Source of the DNA: an uncultured Verrucomicrobiota bacterium | Lineage (GTDB): Bacteria; Verrucomicrobiota; Verrucomicrobiia; Opitutales; Opitutaceae | NCBI GenBank assembly: GCA_903869675.1 | Contig: CAIQAB010000015.1 | Location: forward strand, 62,001 to 126,000 | Reading direction: 5' to 3' | Length of the DNA stretch: 64,000 nt | Shown here: positions 1 through 9,136 of the stretch, piece after piece | Numbering within the stretch: the first letter of the stretch is position 1 | Layout: each line of letters starts with the position of its first letter | Position numbers and translations under genes: made by a program | Notes under the pieces: generated by a model | Seen by the model: only the letters and a program-made list of their open reading frames with translations | Told to the model about the DNA's origin: nothing | Database searches by the model: none

Positions 1-1097
1 GTCGAGCCGACGGGGTCGTTGATGAACAGGATGGGCTGACTGGTGGCGAGGGCGCCGATGCGGTGGTGGTCGATGATTTCGGTGATAGTCACCTCGTCGG
101 CGCCGGTGACGGCCTGGGTCATCTCATTATGGTCCACCAGGATTAGCCGGGTGCGGGCCGGTTTCAGCATATCAGTCTTGGTGAGGATGCCTTGCAGGCG
201 GCCGGCGTCACACAAGACCATGAACGCGGCGACGTTGGAGGTGGCGAGTTTCTTGCGCAGGTCAGTGAGACGCTGATCCGGCGATAGGGAGGCGAACTGC
301 CGGTCGATCAGGCGGCCGAGCTTGGTGGCGGAGCGGATCACCCAGGCGCTGGTGGCGGTATCGTAGGGGCTGATAATCAGGGCCACGCCGGCGGCTTTGG
401 CGCGTTCCACCACGTCTTCGTCGACCGGCAGATTACCCGTGATCACGAGCAGGCGCACGCTCATCTCAATCGAGCGGAGCTGGATGTCGCGGCGGTCGCC
501 GACGATGATAATGGATTGGGCGGGTAGGATGCCGTCGCTCTGGGCGGCTTTGCCAAAGCTCTTTAGATCCATGGCGCCGACGCGCACGAAGAGTTCTTGC
601 TCACGCTCCGCATCGGGCAAATTCACGGTGCGGGCGCGGAGGGCGCGGGCGATGTGGTTCAGGCTGGTGTGGACCTTGCGCATTTCCCGTAGGGCGCTTA
701 CTTTGGGAACGAAAAAACCGCCGAGTTGGAAAATGGAAACAGTCCCGACCACACGCTGGCCGGCAGCGACTACGGGCAGGATGCGCACGTCGTGTTCATC
801 AATCAACTCGAGGGCCTCGGCGCAGGTGGCGTCCTCGTTCACATTGACGACATTGGTCACCATCACGTCGCGCACCCGCGGGGTGACATCGGTCAGCAGC
901 AAGGGTAGCGGTTGCTGAAAGCGCTCCAGAATGGCATCGATGCGGGCATTGGAATTGCCGCAGCGGGCGGGGATAAAGCCGGACAGCCCGCGGGCCTGTT
1001 TGTAGGCCGCGTAGCCGATGGCCGCGCAGATGGAGTCTGCGTCGGGGTTTTTGTGCCCGATTATGTAGGTGGGATTAAACGGGGCCGTGGACGACAT
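1..1097 (-). CDS. ppaC: Manganese-dependent inorganic pyrophosphatase (family II, CBS/DRTGG type), 3' end missing
   Basis: This gene encodes a family II (DHH superfamily) pyrophosphatase that hydrolyses PPi to phosphate in the cytoplasm. It has no stop codon because it runs off the left edge of the window; 365 codons are visible. The start is the ATG at 1097, directly followed by the first DHH metal motif (GHKNPDADS, about residues 15-23). A large insertion with two CBS-like halves and a DRTGG-like middle follows (about residues 65-300). The DHH domain then resumes with LVDHNE and IIDHHRIG and the PVGST segment near the edge. The C-terminal DHHA2 domain lies outside. Family II enzymes with CBS inserts are regulated by adenine nucleotides; that property is inferred from the family. 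It is divergent from the TM2 gene. Confidence 0.9.
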   Translation of the reverse strand, partial: MSSTAPFNPTYIIGHKNPDADSICAAIGYAAYKQARGLSGFIPARCGNSNARIDAILERFQQPLPLLLTDVTPRVRDVMVTNVVNVNEDATCAEALELIDEHDVRILPVVAAGQRVVGTVSIFQLGGFFVPKVSALREMRKVHTSLNHIARALRARTVNLPDAEREQELFVRVGAMDLKSFGKAAQSDGILPAQSIIIVGDRRDIQLRSIEMSVRLLVITGNLPVDEDVVERAKAAGVALIISPYDTATSAWVIRSATKLGRLIDRQFASLSPDQRLTDLRKKLATSNVAAFMVLCDAGRLQGILTKTDMLKPARTRLILVDHNEMTQAVTGADEVTITEIIDHHRIGALATSQPILFINDPVGS

Positions 1098-1170
1098 GGT
1101 GGCTACGGAAGCAGATGAGGTTGAAACGTGTTATACGTAAAGCATGTGCGCAGGGGAAGCCGCCAGTCAT

Positions 1171-1198
1171 GAGTCCCGGCGGATAAACGGCGGGACTC
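1171..1198. repeat. Imperfect inverted repeat (hairpin) in the ppaC/TM2 divergent region
   Basis: Eleven-base arms GAGTCCCGGCG (1171-1181) and CGGCGGGACTC (1188-1198) pair with a single mismatch around a 6-base loop. No T-run follows on either strand, so it does not look like an intrinsic terminator. It may be an operator or a structured leader between divergent genes; function unknown. Confidence 0.5.
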
Positions 1199-1309
1199 TC
1201 ATTTACCCTGACCTTTCCGCCCGGAAGCGGTGGGTGGATTTGGGTTTCGACACCCGAGTTGCCGATCAACAAGATGAACGTAAATATCTTCAAATCATCT
1301 TTTCACACT

Positions 1310-1564
1310 ATGAGCCTACCTGGAGCAGATAAAAAAATCGCCGCCGGTGTTACCGCCATTCTGTTGGGCGGCCTCGGCGTGCATAAGTTCATCCTCGGCT
1401 ACACCAAAGAGGGCGTGATTATGCTTTTGGTTACGGTGCTTACTTTTGGTATGGGTGCTTTCGTCATGGGGACGATCGGGCTGATTGAGGGCATCACCTA
1501 CCTCACCAAGACCGACGAAGAGTTTATCGCAACTTACGTAACGGTCAAAAAGGGTTGGTTTTAA
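1310..1564 (+). CDS. TM2 domain-containing small membrane protein
   Basis: The 84-residue product is a two-helix inner-membrane protein. It shows the TM2 signature: a short polar N-terminus (ADKK), a first helix beginning IAAGVTAILLGG, the conserved GVHKFILGY turn, and a second helix (about residues 40-62). ATG 1310 was chosen because the TM2 domain begins just after it; in-frame ATGs at 1259 and 1274 would add an unlike N-terminal tail. None of these starts has a clear Shine-Dalgarno sequence. TM2 proteins have no settled biochemical role. It stands alone between the divergent pyrophosphatase gene and the DUF3857 gene. Confidence 0.8.
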   Translation: MSLPGADKKIAAGVTAILLGGLGVHKFILGYTKEGVIMLLVTVLTFGMGAFVMGTIGLIEGITYLTKTDEEFIATYVTVKKGWF

Positions 1565-1655
1565 GTATGTTGCTGGCGGTTGCGGCCATGGACCCGCTTC
1601 GGGCTTAGTTTGAAATAGGCTGGCGGCCCTGCGTGTGGACGTTTGCGTTGCTGGG

Positions 1656-3935
1656 ATGACCTTTGTTACGATGGGCCACAGTCGAGACATGTTGCAGGAC
1701 GCTGCTGGATTGGCGACTTCTGACGTCGAGGCGCCGTGGTCGCGGGTCGACTTCGCTCCGCCCGCTGCCTGGGTGGAGTTGCCGGTCTGCAATGAGGCTA
1801 TTGCGGGTAAGCAAGGCGCGCATCTTACGCACTTGTTGTGGGAGCGTCAGCTCGAGGCGGGCACAGGCAACAGTTTTCACGCTACGGCCATCCGGCTTGA
1901 GACCCAGTTTGCCGTCCAACACGAGTCGCAGTGGACCCTGGCCTTTCATCCGCGCACCCAGCGGGTAACGCTACACTGGCTGCGGTTGGTGCGGAACGGC
2001 CGGCGGATCGAGCAACTCGACCGCGCGAAGGTTCGCCTCATCCAGTCTGAGACTCAGCTCGAACGGTTGGTCATCGACGGCACCTGGACTCTGCTCTCCG
2101 AGCTGGAAGACGTGCGCATCGGGGACGTGCTGGAGGTCGCTTTTACGCTTGAGACGCGGCATCCGATCCGTGGCGCAGGCTGTGAAATATTTTTTTCGGT
2201 GCCACCGCATGCGACGGTGGGACGCTATCGCCTAACGGTCAACTTGCCGGCTGAGGGGGCCTTCCCCGCTTGGCGGGCCTCGGGAGATGCGCCTGAGCGT
2301 TTGGAAGAGAACCGTCCGGATGGTGCGCGCCGTTGGGTATGGTCCGGGACACAGCTTTCGCCGCGCGATCCGGAGCCAAATCAGCCTTTACCTTTTCTCG
2401 ATCACATCTGGGTGCAGGTTTCGGATTTGAGCGGCTGGAAGGAACTCGCCCAGTTGACGGCATCGGTCTGGGCGGGAGTGGGGGAGGTGAGCGGGCTCGC
2501 GGGGCAACCGGGCTTTGCCCGTCCGGATCGGGTCGATGCCGCGGCGGTCAACGGGCTGGTGGAACGGATCCAGAATGATTTTCGCTATCTCAGTGTCGCG
2601 CTCGACGCCGGCGACTGGATCCCCGCCACCCCGGTGGTGATCGCTCGGCGGCGCTACGGCGATTGCAAGGACCTCACTTGGCTAGCGACGTGCGTGCTCC
2701 GCGACTGGGGCCTGCTCGCCCGACCCATCTTGGTCGGCACGGCGCTGCGTGGTGCGCTCGCGAAACTCTTGCCCATGGCTGGTCTACTCAACCACGCCAT
2801 CATCGAGGTAGAGGTGGAGGGGCAAGTGCGTTGGTTTGATCTCACCGAAAAGCAGCAGGGTGGAGATTTTGCTGGTCGGGCGGTGGGCTGGTTTGACCGG
2901 GGCGTTGTTATCGATGCCGCCGCGGCAGGCCTGCGTGCGCAACCGGGGCCAAAAACCAAGAGCGTCTGCACTCTGCGCGAGACCCTGTGGCTGGATACCG
3001 TCCGCGACGGACTATCGCTGGTCGAGCAGCGCGTCCGGGCGGAGGGTTGGCAGGCGGACGAACTGCGCCGCGCCCGTTTCGGCCTCGGTGCAGAGGAGTT
3101 CGCCAAGAGCCGCGAAACCGAGGCCCTGCGGCGTTACGGCAAAGTCCGGCGCATCGGTGAGTTGGCGTGGCGCGACGACCGCGCGGCCAATGTCTGCGAG
3201 CTGGTGGAGTGCTTCGAAATCGCCCGCGCCGTTTACCCGGATAAACTCGGGCGGCAGGCTGTTTTCGACATGCCGCCGAGTCTCATCAAACAGGCCTTGG
3301 CTTTGCCCGATGCCCGAGCGCGGCGAGGCCCTTGGGGTCTGCCTTTTCCCTGTGAGCTAAGGCATGAGATCGAAGTGCGCGCGGCCAGCTTCATGCCGGG
3401 TGTAGCCAGGCGGCGCCGCTGGAATGAGACCGAGTTTAGCGCCACGCTGGATGAGTATCGCAAAAAAGGCGTCTGGTCCAAACGTGTCTGTTTTGCGGCG
3501 GAGACGGACGCGGTCGCGCCCGAGCGGATCACGCTTTACCGCCGCCAGTTCGATGAGTTTCTGAGGGGAACGGACGGTCGCATCCATTTGCCCTGGGGTT
3601 TAGTTCGTCCCAATCGTCCAGCGACTTTTGGTCAGCTTGCGCCGGTCGGCGCATCCGAGCCAGTCTCGTCGGCGCGGGCCGATTCCACGACTGCGCAGGT
3701 TTTGACCGCGCCTGCAGAGCGCCAGAACGCGCGTGTCATCACTGCTGAGGAGGACCCCAAACTCGCGCGTGGCGTGAGTAGCCGTCGGCACCATGCGCGG
3801 GCGGCCAGCGTCGCGGCCAAACCCGAGCGGGATCAGGGGGTTGCCGCGCTCGGCGAGGCTTTGTTGCGATACGGCTGGATTGTGATCGCGCTGGTTTTGC
3901 TGGGTTTGGCGCGTGGTTGCTCCCTGCCGGGTTGA
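1656..3935 (+). CDS. DUF3857 / transglutaminase-like protein with a C-terminal membrane anchor
   Basis: A 759-residue protein with an N-terminal DUF3857-type beta domain and a transglutaminase-like papain-fold core. The putative catalytic triad is visible: Cys in RYGDCKD (about residue 337), His in LNHAII (about 379) and Asp in WFDLT (about 394). A poorly conserved region then leads to one hydrophobic segment at the extreme C-terminus (WIVIALVLLG), so the protein looks tail-anchored. No N-terminal signal peptide is evident, which is odd for this usually exported family. GTG 1635 and ATGs at 1671 and 1689 are alternative starts. It lies 84 bases upstream of lpxC-fabZ. The substrate is unknown; transglutaminase-like domains may act as peptidases or transferases. 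Confidence 0.8.
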   Translation: MTFVTMGHSRDMLQDAAGLATSDVEAPWSRVDFAPPAAWVELPVCNEAIAGKQGAHLTHLLWERQLEAGTGNSFHATAIRLETQFAVQHESQWTLAFHPRTQRVTLHWLRLVRNGRRIEQLDRAKVRLIQSETQLERLVIDGTWTLLSELEDVRIGDVLEVAFTLETRHPIRGAGCEIFFSVPPHATVGRYRLTVNLPAEGAFPAWRASGDAPERLEENRPDGARRWVWSGTQLSPRDPEPNQPLPFLDHIWVQVSDLSGWKELAQLTASVWAGVGEVSGLAGQPGFARPDRVDAAAVNGLVERIQNDFRYLSVALDAGDWIPATPVVIARRRYGDCKDLTWLATCVLRDWGLLARPILVGTALRGALAKLLPMAGLLNHAIIEVEVEGQVRWFDLTEKQQGGDFAGRAVGWFDRGVVIDAAAAGLRAQPGPKTKSVCTLRETLWLDTVRDGLSLVEQRVRAEGWQADELRRARFGLGAEEFAKSRETEALRRYGKVRRIGELAWRDDRAANVCELVECFEIARAVYPDKLGRQAVFDMPPSLIKQALALPDARARRGPWGLPFPCELRHEIEVRAASFMPGVARRRRWNETEFSATLDEYRKKGVWSKRVCFAAETDAVAPERITLYRRQFDEFLRGTDGRIHLPWGLVRPNRPATFGQLAPVGASEPVSSARADSTTAQVLTAPAERQNARVITAEEDPKLARGVSSRRHHARAASVAAKPERDQGVAALGEALLRYGWIVIALVLLGLARGCSLPG

Positions 3936-4019
3936 GCAGTCGAGCGGTTGGTTGCCGACGGACAACACGCTTGCGTCCGCCGCGGCGCCTTTGGCAGGGT
4001 GACTCCTTACGCAAAGGCC

Positions 4020-5351
4020 ATGAAACAACGCACGCTCGCCCGCGAGGTCACCATCTCCGGCCAGGCTCTCCACACCGGAGAGACGGTCACCCTCACTCTC
4101 AAACCTGCTGCCCCCGGCGCCGGCTACGTGTTCCGCCGCATCGACCTGAACGGTGCGCCCGAGATCAAGCCCCGGGCCTCGCTACTGGGTGATTTGGTTC
4201 GCCAAACCACCATTCAAGAAGGGCATGCCAAGGTCCATACCATCGAGCATGTGCTCAGCGCGTTGCATGGTTGCGGCGTGGACAACTGCACTATCGAGAT
4301 GAATGCCTCCGAGCCGCCCATTCTCGACGGCTCGGCCAAGCCTTACGTGGATCTCATCATGCAGGGTGAGCCGCTGGAGCAGGATGCGGAGCGTGAATAT
4401 TTTGTCCTTACCGAGCCGGTCTCCATCCAGAAAGGCAACTCGTCCATCATCGCGTTGCCGCATGACGGGTTCAAAATCTCCTGCACCTCGGCCGACGACC
4501 GCGGCATCCACGCCCAGTTTCTTTCACTCAACGTCGACCCCGACGTCTACATGACCCAGATTGCCGCCGCGCGGACTTTCACGGTCTACGAGGACATCGA
4601 GGAGCTGATCAAGTTGGGCAAGATCAAGGGTGGCTCGCTTGACTGCGCCGTCGTGATCAAGGGCGACAAGATCCTCTCCAAGGAGGGCTTGCGTTTTAAA
4701 GACGAGTTTGTGCGGCATAAGATGCTCGATATCATCGGGGACATCACGCTGCTTGGCCTGCCGATCAAGGCCCACATCATCGCCACCCGACCCGGCCACG
4801 CCATTAACGCCGAGTTAACCAAGGCGCTTGCCGCCCAGCTCGAAGAAAAGCGCAAGGGCCCGAAAAAGAAACCGCGCCCGGCTATGGTCATGCCAACCGA
4901 GACCGAGCTCGATATCCGCCGTATCCTCGACACCTTGCCCCATCGTTACCCTTTCCTGATGATCGACCGGGTCATGGAGTTCATCGGCGAGGACGCTTTG
5001 GTCGCGATCAAGAACGTCTCAATCAACGAGCCCTACTTTCAGGGACACTTTCCGAACAACCCCGTAATGCCGGGCGTGCTGCAGCTCGAGGCCATGGCCC
5101 AGGCGGCCGGCATCCTGATGCTGCGACGGGGAAGCAGCGAGGGAAAGACGTCGCTCTTTATGAGTGCGGACAAGGTGAAGTTCCGTAAACCAGTGCGCCC
5201 GGGCGACCAACTGATTATTAACGCCAAGCTCACCAAGACGCGCGGCAACAAGCTGGCGACCTCAGAGGTCACCTGCACGGTGGACGGCCAGGTGGTTTCG
5301 TCAGGCGAGTTGATGTTTGCTATTCTCGACACCAGTGAGGTTGAGGGCTGA
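4020..5351 (+). CDS. lpxC/fabZ: Bifunctional UDP-3-O-acyl-GlcNAc deacetylase / 3-hydroxyacyl-ACP dehydratase (LpxC-FabZ fusion)
   Basis: The 443-residue protein fuses two enzymes. The N-terminal LpxC half (about residues 1-295) is the zinc deacetylase that commits lipid A synthesis. Its zinc and catalytic residues are present in [10 protein letters not shown] (Glu76, His77) and HKMLDIIGD (His233, Asp237). A lysine- and proline-rich linker (KGPKKKPRP) leads to FabZ (from about residue 300), the fatty acid cycle dehydratase, with [12 protein letters not shown] and catalytic His343 and Glu357 in the [11 protein letters not shown] region. Such fusions are known from Bacteroidota, Chlamydiota relatives and Verrucomicrobiota. 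ATG 4020 was chosen because LpxC homology starts at once ([10 protein letters not shown]). lpxA follows after 24 bases, so the two are probably co-transcribed. Confidence 0.97.
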   Translation: MKQRTLAREVTISGQALHTGETVTLTLKPAAPGAGYVFRRIDLNGAPEIKPRASLLGDLVRQTTIQEGHAKVHTIEHVLSALHGCGVDNCTIEMNASEPPILDGSAKPYVDLIMQGEPLEQDAEREYFVLTEPVSIQKGNSSIIALPHDGFKISCTSADDRGIHAQFLSLNVDPDVYMTQIAAARTFTVYEDIEELIKLGKIKGGSLDCAVVIKGDKILSKEGLRFKDEFVRHKMLDIIGDITLLGLPIKAHIIATRPGHAINAELTKALAAQLEEKRKGPKKKPRPAMVMPTETELDIRRILDTLPHRYPFLMIDRVMEFIGEDALVAIKNVSINEPYFQGHFPNNPVMPGVLQLEAMAQAAGILMLRRGSSEGKTSLFMSADKVKFRKPVRPGDQLIINAKLTKTRGNKLATSEVTCTVDGQVVSSGELMFAILDTSEVEG

Positions 5352-5375
5352 GCCGCCCCTGAAGACGACCCAGCT

Positions 5376-6161
5376 ATGCCGACCCTTATTCATCCCACTG
5401 CCATCGTTGATCCCGGCGCCCGCCTCGGAGCGGACGTCGCGATCGGGCCCCTCTGCTACGTCGGCGCGGGTGTAGTCCTCGGCGACCGCACCCGTTTACA
5501 CCATCACGCCTCGGTCGAGGGTAATACCGTGCTGGGCGTTGATTGCGAAGTGTATCCCTACGCCTGCCTCGGTGGCAAAACCCAAGACCTCAAATTCAAG
5601 GGCGGTGAGCCCGGTGTGCGGATCGGCGATCGCAATGTTTTCCGCGAGTATTTTACGGTTCATGCCGCCACTAATGACGGAGATTTCACGACTGTGGGGA
5701 GCGACAATACCTTTTTGGCTTACGGTCACATCGCCCACGATTGCGTGATCGGCAGTCATATCGTCGCGAGCAACGCCATGATGCTCGCCGGTCACGTCAC
5801 GGTCGAAGACCATGTGGTCATCGGCGGCTACGGCGGGGTGCATCAGTTTTGCCGCATTGGAGCCCACGCCATGCTCTCTGCTACCGCTAAACTGGTCCAT
5901 GACCTGCCGCCTTACTTCATCGCGGACGGCGCTCCGGCCGTGGTGCGGGCTTACAACAAGGTCGGTCTCGAGCGGCGCGGTCACAGCGCCGAGCAGATCG
6001 AGCGGGTGAGGCGGATCTACCGCATCCTTTACCGCGAGGGTCTGAATCGCTCGCAGGCCTTGGAGAAACTGGCCACGAACGAAAACGCCGCCACCCCTGA
6101 ATTTGCCCGGATGCTCGCTTTCGCGCGCCAGAGCGAGCGCGGCCTAGCCCCGGGGCCTTGA
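5376..6161 (+). CDS. lpxA: Acyl-ACP--UDP-N-acetylglucosamine O-acyltransferase
   Basis: LpxA performs the first, reversible acylation of UDP-GlcNAc in lipid A synthesis, in the cytoplasm. The 261-residue product opens with left-handed beta-helix hexapeptide repeats (IHPTAIVDPGARLG, VAIGPLCYV). It carries the catalytic region YGHIAHDC, where His118 and His121 have the same spacing as His122 and His125 of E. coli LpxA. The helical C-terminal domain (SAEQIERVRRIYRILYREG) completes it. Length matches the family (about 260). It directly follows lpxC-fabZ, its partner pathway gene. Confidence 0.97.
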   Translation: MPTLIHPTAIVDPGARLGADVAIGPLCYVGAGVVLGDRTRLHHHASVEGNTVLGVDCEVYPYACLGGKTQDLKFKGGEPGVRIGDRNVFREYFTVHAATNDGDFTTVGSDNTFLAYGHIAHDCVIGSHIVASNAMMLAGHVTVEDHVVIGGYGGVHQFCRIGAHAMLSATAKLVHDLPPYFIADGAPAVVRAYNKVGLERRGHSAEQIERVRRIYRILYREGLNRSQALEKLATNENAATPEFARMLAFARQSERGLAPGP

Positions 6162-6320
6162 AGGGGTGCCGCAGTTTAAGCCGGAGCGGACGACGACGCA
6201 ATCGGCGTTGCCTTCGTGTGAGGCGCCGCAAAAATATGCCTAAAGCCTGTTCTTTCGGGTTTGGTGCGTGGTCTTTTTTCGTATCTTTTCCCCTCTCGGC
6301 TAATCTGATTTTTGCCTCCC

Positions 6321-6806
6321 ATGAAATTCCTCGTTCCGCTTTTGCTTGTGTTGACGATTGCTGGCGCAGGTTGCGCCTCGCGTCCGGTGGCGGGCGCTTC
6401 CGCGGCTGCCGTCGCGGCGCCCGCCCCCAAAGTCGCCCCGGTGCTCAAGACGCTTGCGGGCACGTGTTGGCAGCTGGTTGAGCTTAACGGTTCGTCCGCC
6501 GAGCCGGCGGTGGCGGGTTGGCCGGCACAGACGATTGAGTTCGAGGCCAACGCCGCGCGCGCCAATGGCCATGCTGGCGTGAATCGTTTTGGTGCGCGCT
6601 GCGATGTGGATGGGGGCAATTTGAGTTTCGGTCCGCTTGCGATGACGCGGAGGGCCGGGCCGTCGGCGCAAATGGAGATAGAACGGCGCTATACCGTCGT
6701 GTTGTCTGCCGTGATCGGTTGGCGTCAGGAGGGAGCGAATCTGGTTTTCGTGACGCCTGCCTCTGTCCGCGCGGCGGTTTTGGCTCCTCTGGTTAAAGGC
6801 GAGTAA
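6321..6806 (+). CDS. META (HslJ-like) domain lipoprotein
   Basis: A 161-residue exported protein. The N-terminus is hydrophobic (MKFLVPLLLVLTIAGAGC) with a cysteine at residue 18 in a loose lipobox, suggesting a lipoprotein. An Ala/Pro-rich linker follows. The META domain begins near LAGTCWQLVELNG and continues through IEFEANAARANGHAGVNRFGA and LSFGPLAMTRRAGP. META/HslJ domains occur in stress-related envelope proteins; the function here is unknown. ATG 6321 gives the natural signal peptide; an upstream TTG at 6312 adds three residues only. Confidence 0.8.
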   Translation: MKFLVPLLLVLTIAGAGCASRPVAGASAAAVAAPAPKVAPVLKTLAGTCWQLVELNGSSAEPAVAGWPAQTIEFEANAARANGHAGVNRFGARCDVDGGNLSFGPLAMTRRAGPSAQMEIERRYTVVLSAVIGWRQEGANLVFVTPASVRAAVLAPLVKGE

Positions 6807-6865
6807 GCTAGGCCGGCCTTGCGGGGGCCGGTTGCCTTTAGCGGGATCTTTAGGCAAGTTAAACC

Positions 6866-7441
6866 ATGCTTTATCCACTCCGGTTTTTCGCCCCGTTTCT
6901 TTTGGCTTTCGCCTCCATGTCCGCCGGCCCTGCTTTTCCTTCCACGGCACCGGGTGTCACCGAACTCAAGACCCTGCCCGCCGGCCTGCTGGTCCGCAGC
7001 GAGGTGAAAGGCGACTATTTCGCTAAAAGCGGTGAACTCTTTCGTCCGCTTTTCCGCTACATCCAGCGCAAGGATATTCCGATGACGACTCCGGTCGAGT
7101 CGCACCCGGGCGATACTAGCGCGATGCTTTTCTGGATTGCCGCGACCGAACAACCCAAGGCGCGCGGCGATCTTCCGCCGACCGCCTCCGCCGCCCCGGA
7201 AGGCGTGGTGGTTTTGCAACGCCCGGCCCAGCTTGTGGCCAGTCGCGGAGGGCGTGGCGGTTACTCGCGGGAACATTTTGAACAAGCGCGCGAGGCTTTG
7301 CTCGCGTGGCTTGCGGCTCGGCCCGACCTGAAAGTTGCTGGCGAGGCCTACGGGGTCTACTGGAACAGCCCCTTCGTGCCTCCGTTTTTAAAGCGCTATG
7401 AGGTGCACATCCCGGTTAGTTTGACCACGGAAAGGCCCTGA
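6866..7441 (+). CDS. SOUL family heme-binding-like protein, exported
   Basis: A 191-residue protein with a signal-peptide-like N-terminus (MLYPLRFFAPFLLAFASM) and a SOUL/HBP domain. Diagnostic segments are RSEVKGDY, FRYIQRKDIPMTTPV (the family has a similar MTTPV stretch), GGRGGYSREHFEQ and a C-terminal YGVYWNSPFVPPFLKRYEVHIPV block. SOUL proteins bind heme or other small hydrophobic ligands; the bacterial substrate is unknown. It lies 59 bases after the META lipoprotein, past a weak GC-rich hairpin near 6812-6830, so co-transcription is uncertain. Confidence 0.85.
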   Translation: MLYPLRFFAPFLLAFASMSAGPAFPSTAPGVTELKTLPAGLLVRSEVKGDYFAKSGELFRPLFRYIQRKDIPMTTPVESHPGDTSAMLFWIAATEQPKARGDLPPTASAAPEGVVVLQRPAQLVASRGGRGGYSREHFEQAREALLAWLAARPDLKVAGEAYGVYWNSPFVPPFLKRYEVHIPVSLTTERP

Positions 7442-7487
7442 ACCGGCCCGGCATTTGGGTATTAAGTGCAGTTTTTTCGGAAACCCC

Positions 7488-8060
7488 ATGAAAGCCCCAA
7501 AGCGTGCCGCTTATCCAGTCCACGAGCAGTCGGTCAATTTACTCGCCGTGCTGGAATCCCGCTTCGCGAAACACCCCGGACGCCATGCGGGTATTGGTTG
7601 GGGGGAGGTAGCGGCCCGGCTCGCAGAACGTTCCGCTAAACTGCTGGCGCTTATTGAAATGGAAAAGACCGGCGGCGAGCCGGATGTGGTGGGTCGTGAC
7701 GCCGGAACGGGCGAATGCCTTTTCTTTGATTGCTCGCCAGAAACGCCCAGGGGCAGGACTGGCGTCTGCTACGATCGCGAGGGCCTGGAAGCGCGCAAAG
7801 AAAACCGACCCGCCGCTAACGCCCTCGATCTGGCGATGGCTATGGGCGTGTCGCTTTTGACCGAGCGAGAGTATCACGAGCTCCAGGGTTTGGGCGAATT
7901 CGACCTGAAGACCTCCAGTTGGCTGCAAACCCCACCCGCTGTCCGTCAACTCGGTGGCGCTCTCTTTGGCGACCGCCGTTACGGCCGGGTTTTCATCTAT
8001 CACAACGGCGCCCAGTCCTATTACACGGTCAGAGGCTTTCGCGCCTCGCTCCGGGTGTGA
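7488..8060 (+). CDS. DUF4256 family protein
   Basis: A 190-residue soluble protein that matches the DUF4256 family as remembered: LLAVLESRFAKHPGRH, a TGGEPDVVGRD segment, ECLFFDCSPETPRGR, CYDREGLEARKENRP, and a C-terminal RRYGRVFIYHNGAQSYY block. The function of the family is unknown. ATG 7488 was chosen because an upstream in-frame start at 7455 adds eleven unlike residues (including GIKCSFFG). It lies 46 bases after the SOUL gene. Confidence 0.75.
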   Translation: MKAPKRAAYPVHEQSVNLLAVLESRFAKHPGRHAGIGWGEVAARLAERSAKLLALIEMEKTGGEPDVVGRDAGTGECLFFDCSPETPRGRTGVCYDREGLEARKENRPAANALDLAMAMGVSLLTEREYHELQGLGEFDLKTSSWLQTPPAVRQLGGALFGDRRYGRVFIYHNGAQSYYTVRGFRASLRV

Positions 8061-8168
8061 GCAACCCGGACGAGTTTCTCAGCGTAAAAACCCGAGTGAA
8101 GTCTCGCGGGCGGGCGCGTGACCGCCAAAGTGGTTTATTAGAATTTTCCGCCGCCGCTATTTTCAACC

Positions 8169-8600
8169 ATGTCCCTCGCTGAAAAACGCCAGACCTTGAT
8201 CGACGATTTGATGAGCCTGCCCGACGCGGAGGAGCGGTTCATGTATTTGCTGGCCAAGGCCAGGAAATGGCCAGCGATGGATGGCGGATTCAAGACCGAC
8301 GGGCGTTTGCTGCCCGGGTGCGTCTCGCGGCTGTGGTTTTATCCGGAGTATCGCGACGGGCGCTGCTGGTTCCGCATGGACGCCGAGGCGTTGATCTCCA
8401 AAGGTATCGCCGCGGTGGTCTGCGGGTTCTACGATGGGGAGACGCCGTCTGATATCCTTGCGACCGAGCCGGACTTTCTTGCCGAGGCGGGTTTGAGCCA
8501 GGTGCTATCCGCAAATCGCAGCAACGCCCTTTCGAATCTTCGCAAACGCATCAAGGCTTACGCCGAGGCCTGCGTGGCCGGCGAGGTCACGGAGACGTAG
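8169..8600 (+). CDS. sufE: SufE-like cysteine desulfurase sulfur acceptor
   Basis: SufE accepts persulfide sulfur from the SufS cysteine desulfurase and passes it to the Suf scaffold for Fe-S cluster assembly. The 143-residue product has the acceptor cysteine in LLPGCVSRLW at residue 51, the same number as the active Cys51 of E. coli SufE. The C-terminal segment LSQVLSANRSNALSNLRKRI is also typical. No other suf gene is in the window, so this is a solitary copy. Confidence 0.92.
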   Translation: MSLAEKRQTLIDDLMSLPDAEERFMYLLAKARKWPAMDGGFKTDGRLLPGCVSRLWFYPEYRDGRCWFRMDAEALISKGIAAVVCGFYDGETPSDILATEPDFLAEAGLSQVLSANRSNALSNLRKRIKAYAEACVAGEVTET

Positions 8601-8608
8601 CTCTCCGC

Positions 8609-8902
8609 CTAGGCCCGGTTTTGGGCCGCGCTGCGGGCGCTATCCGTCTGCTGAGGCGCGGGGGCGCGACTTGAACTTTGGCCAATCTGGCTGCGGCGCG
8701 CCGCGCGCCAGCTATCGCGATGCTTGCGGATCCAATCGAGCAGAGCGCGTTCGAAGCCGATGTCGTAGCCCAGTCGCTCTGACTCCAGCCACTTGTGACG
8801 AAGGATCTCCTCTCGCTCAGCCAGAAACTCCTGGTAGAGGCTGGATTGTTTCACGAAGTCGCGCGCGCCTGGGGCGTTTTGCGGGGAGTGAAGGGACGTC
8901 AT
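8609..8902 (-). CDS. Small conserved-looking charged protein, unknown function
   Basis: The 97-residue reading frame has a compact charged core, EILRHKWLESERLGYDIGFE followed by RALLDWIRKHRDSWR, and a low-complexity Ser/Ala/Gln tail. The core recalls the short His-x-Trp/Glu-Arg-x-Gly-x-Asp-x-Gly pattern of DUF4032-like C-termini, but this is a weak resemblance made from memory. It is convergent with sufE (9 bases apart) and divergent from the peroxiredoxin. No signal peptide or membrane segment is seen. It is probably a real gene, because the core reads as an ordered amphipathic helix pair rather than an antisense shadow. Confidence 0.55.
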   Translation of the reverse strand: MTSLHSPQNAPGARDFVKQSSLYQEFLAEREEILRHKWLESERLGYDIGFERALLDWIRKHRDSWRAARRSQIGQSSSRAPAPQQTDSARSAAQNRA

Positions 8903-9136
8903 GGGCTCTTGCTGGGGCCGTGGGGACAGGCAGGAGAATGTAAGGTAGGGCAGCGGTGGGGTCTGTCAACTCGCTGTCTGTCCGCCGTAACTCGGCGATC
9001 TATTGCCCATTTTCGGAAGCTGCCAAAAACGGGTTGCGGGATTTCGTGCACCCACCCACGTTCGCGTCCACGTGGTCGTCGCCTATGCGGCGGCCGTGGC
9101 TCTTGGACTCCTTTCACCTTCAACCTATTGTTTCTC

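Noticed and set aside
397-1118. Plus-strand frames across the left end
   Set aside because: They are opposite the partial pyrophosphatase gene, whose metal motifs and domain order are clear on the minus strand.
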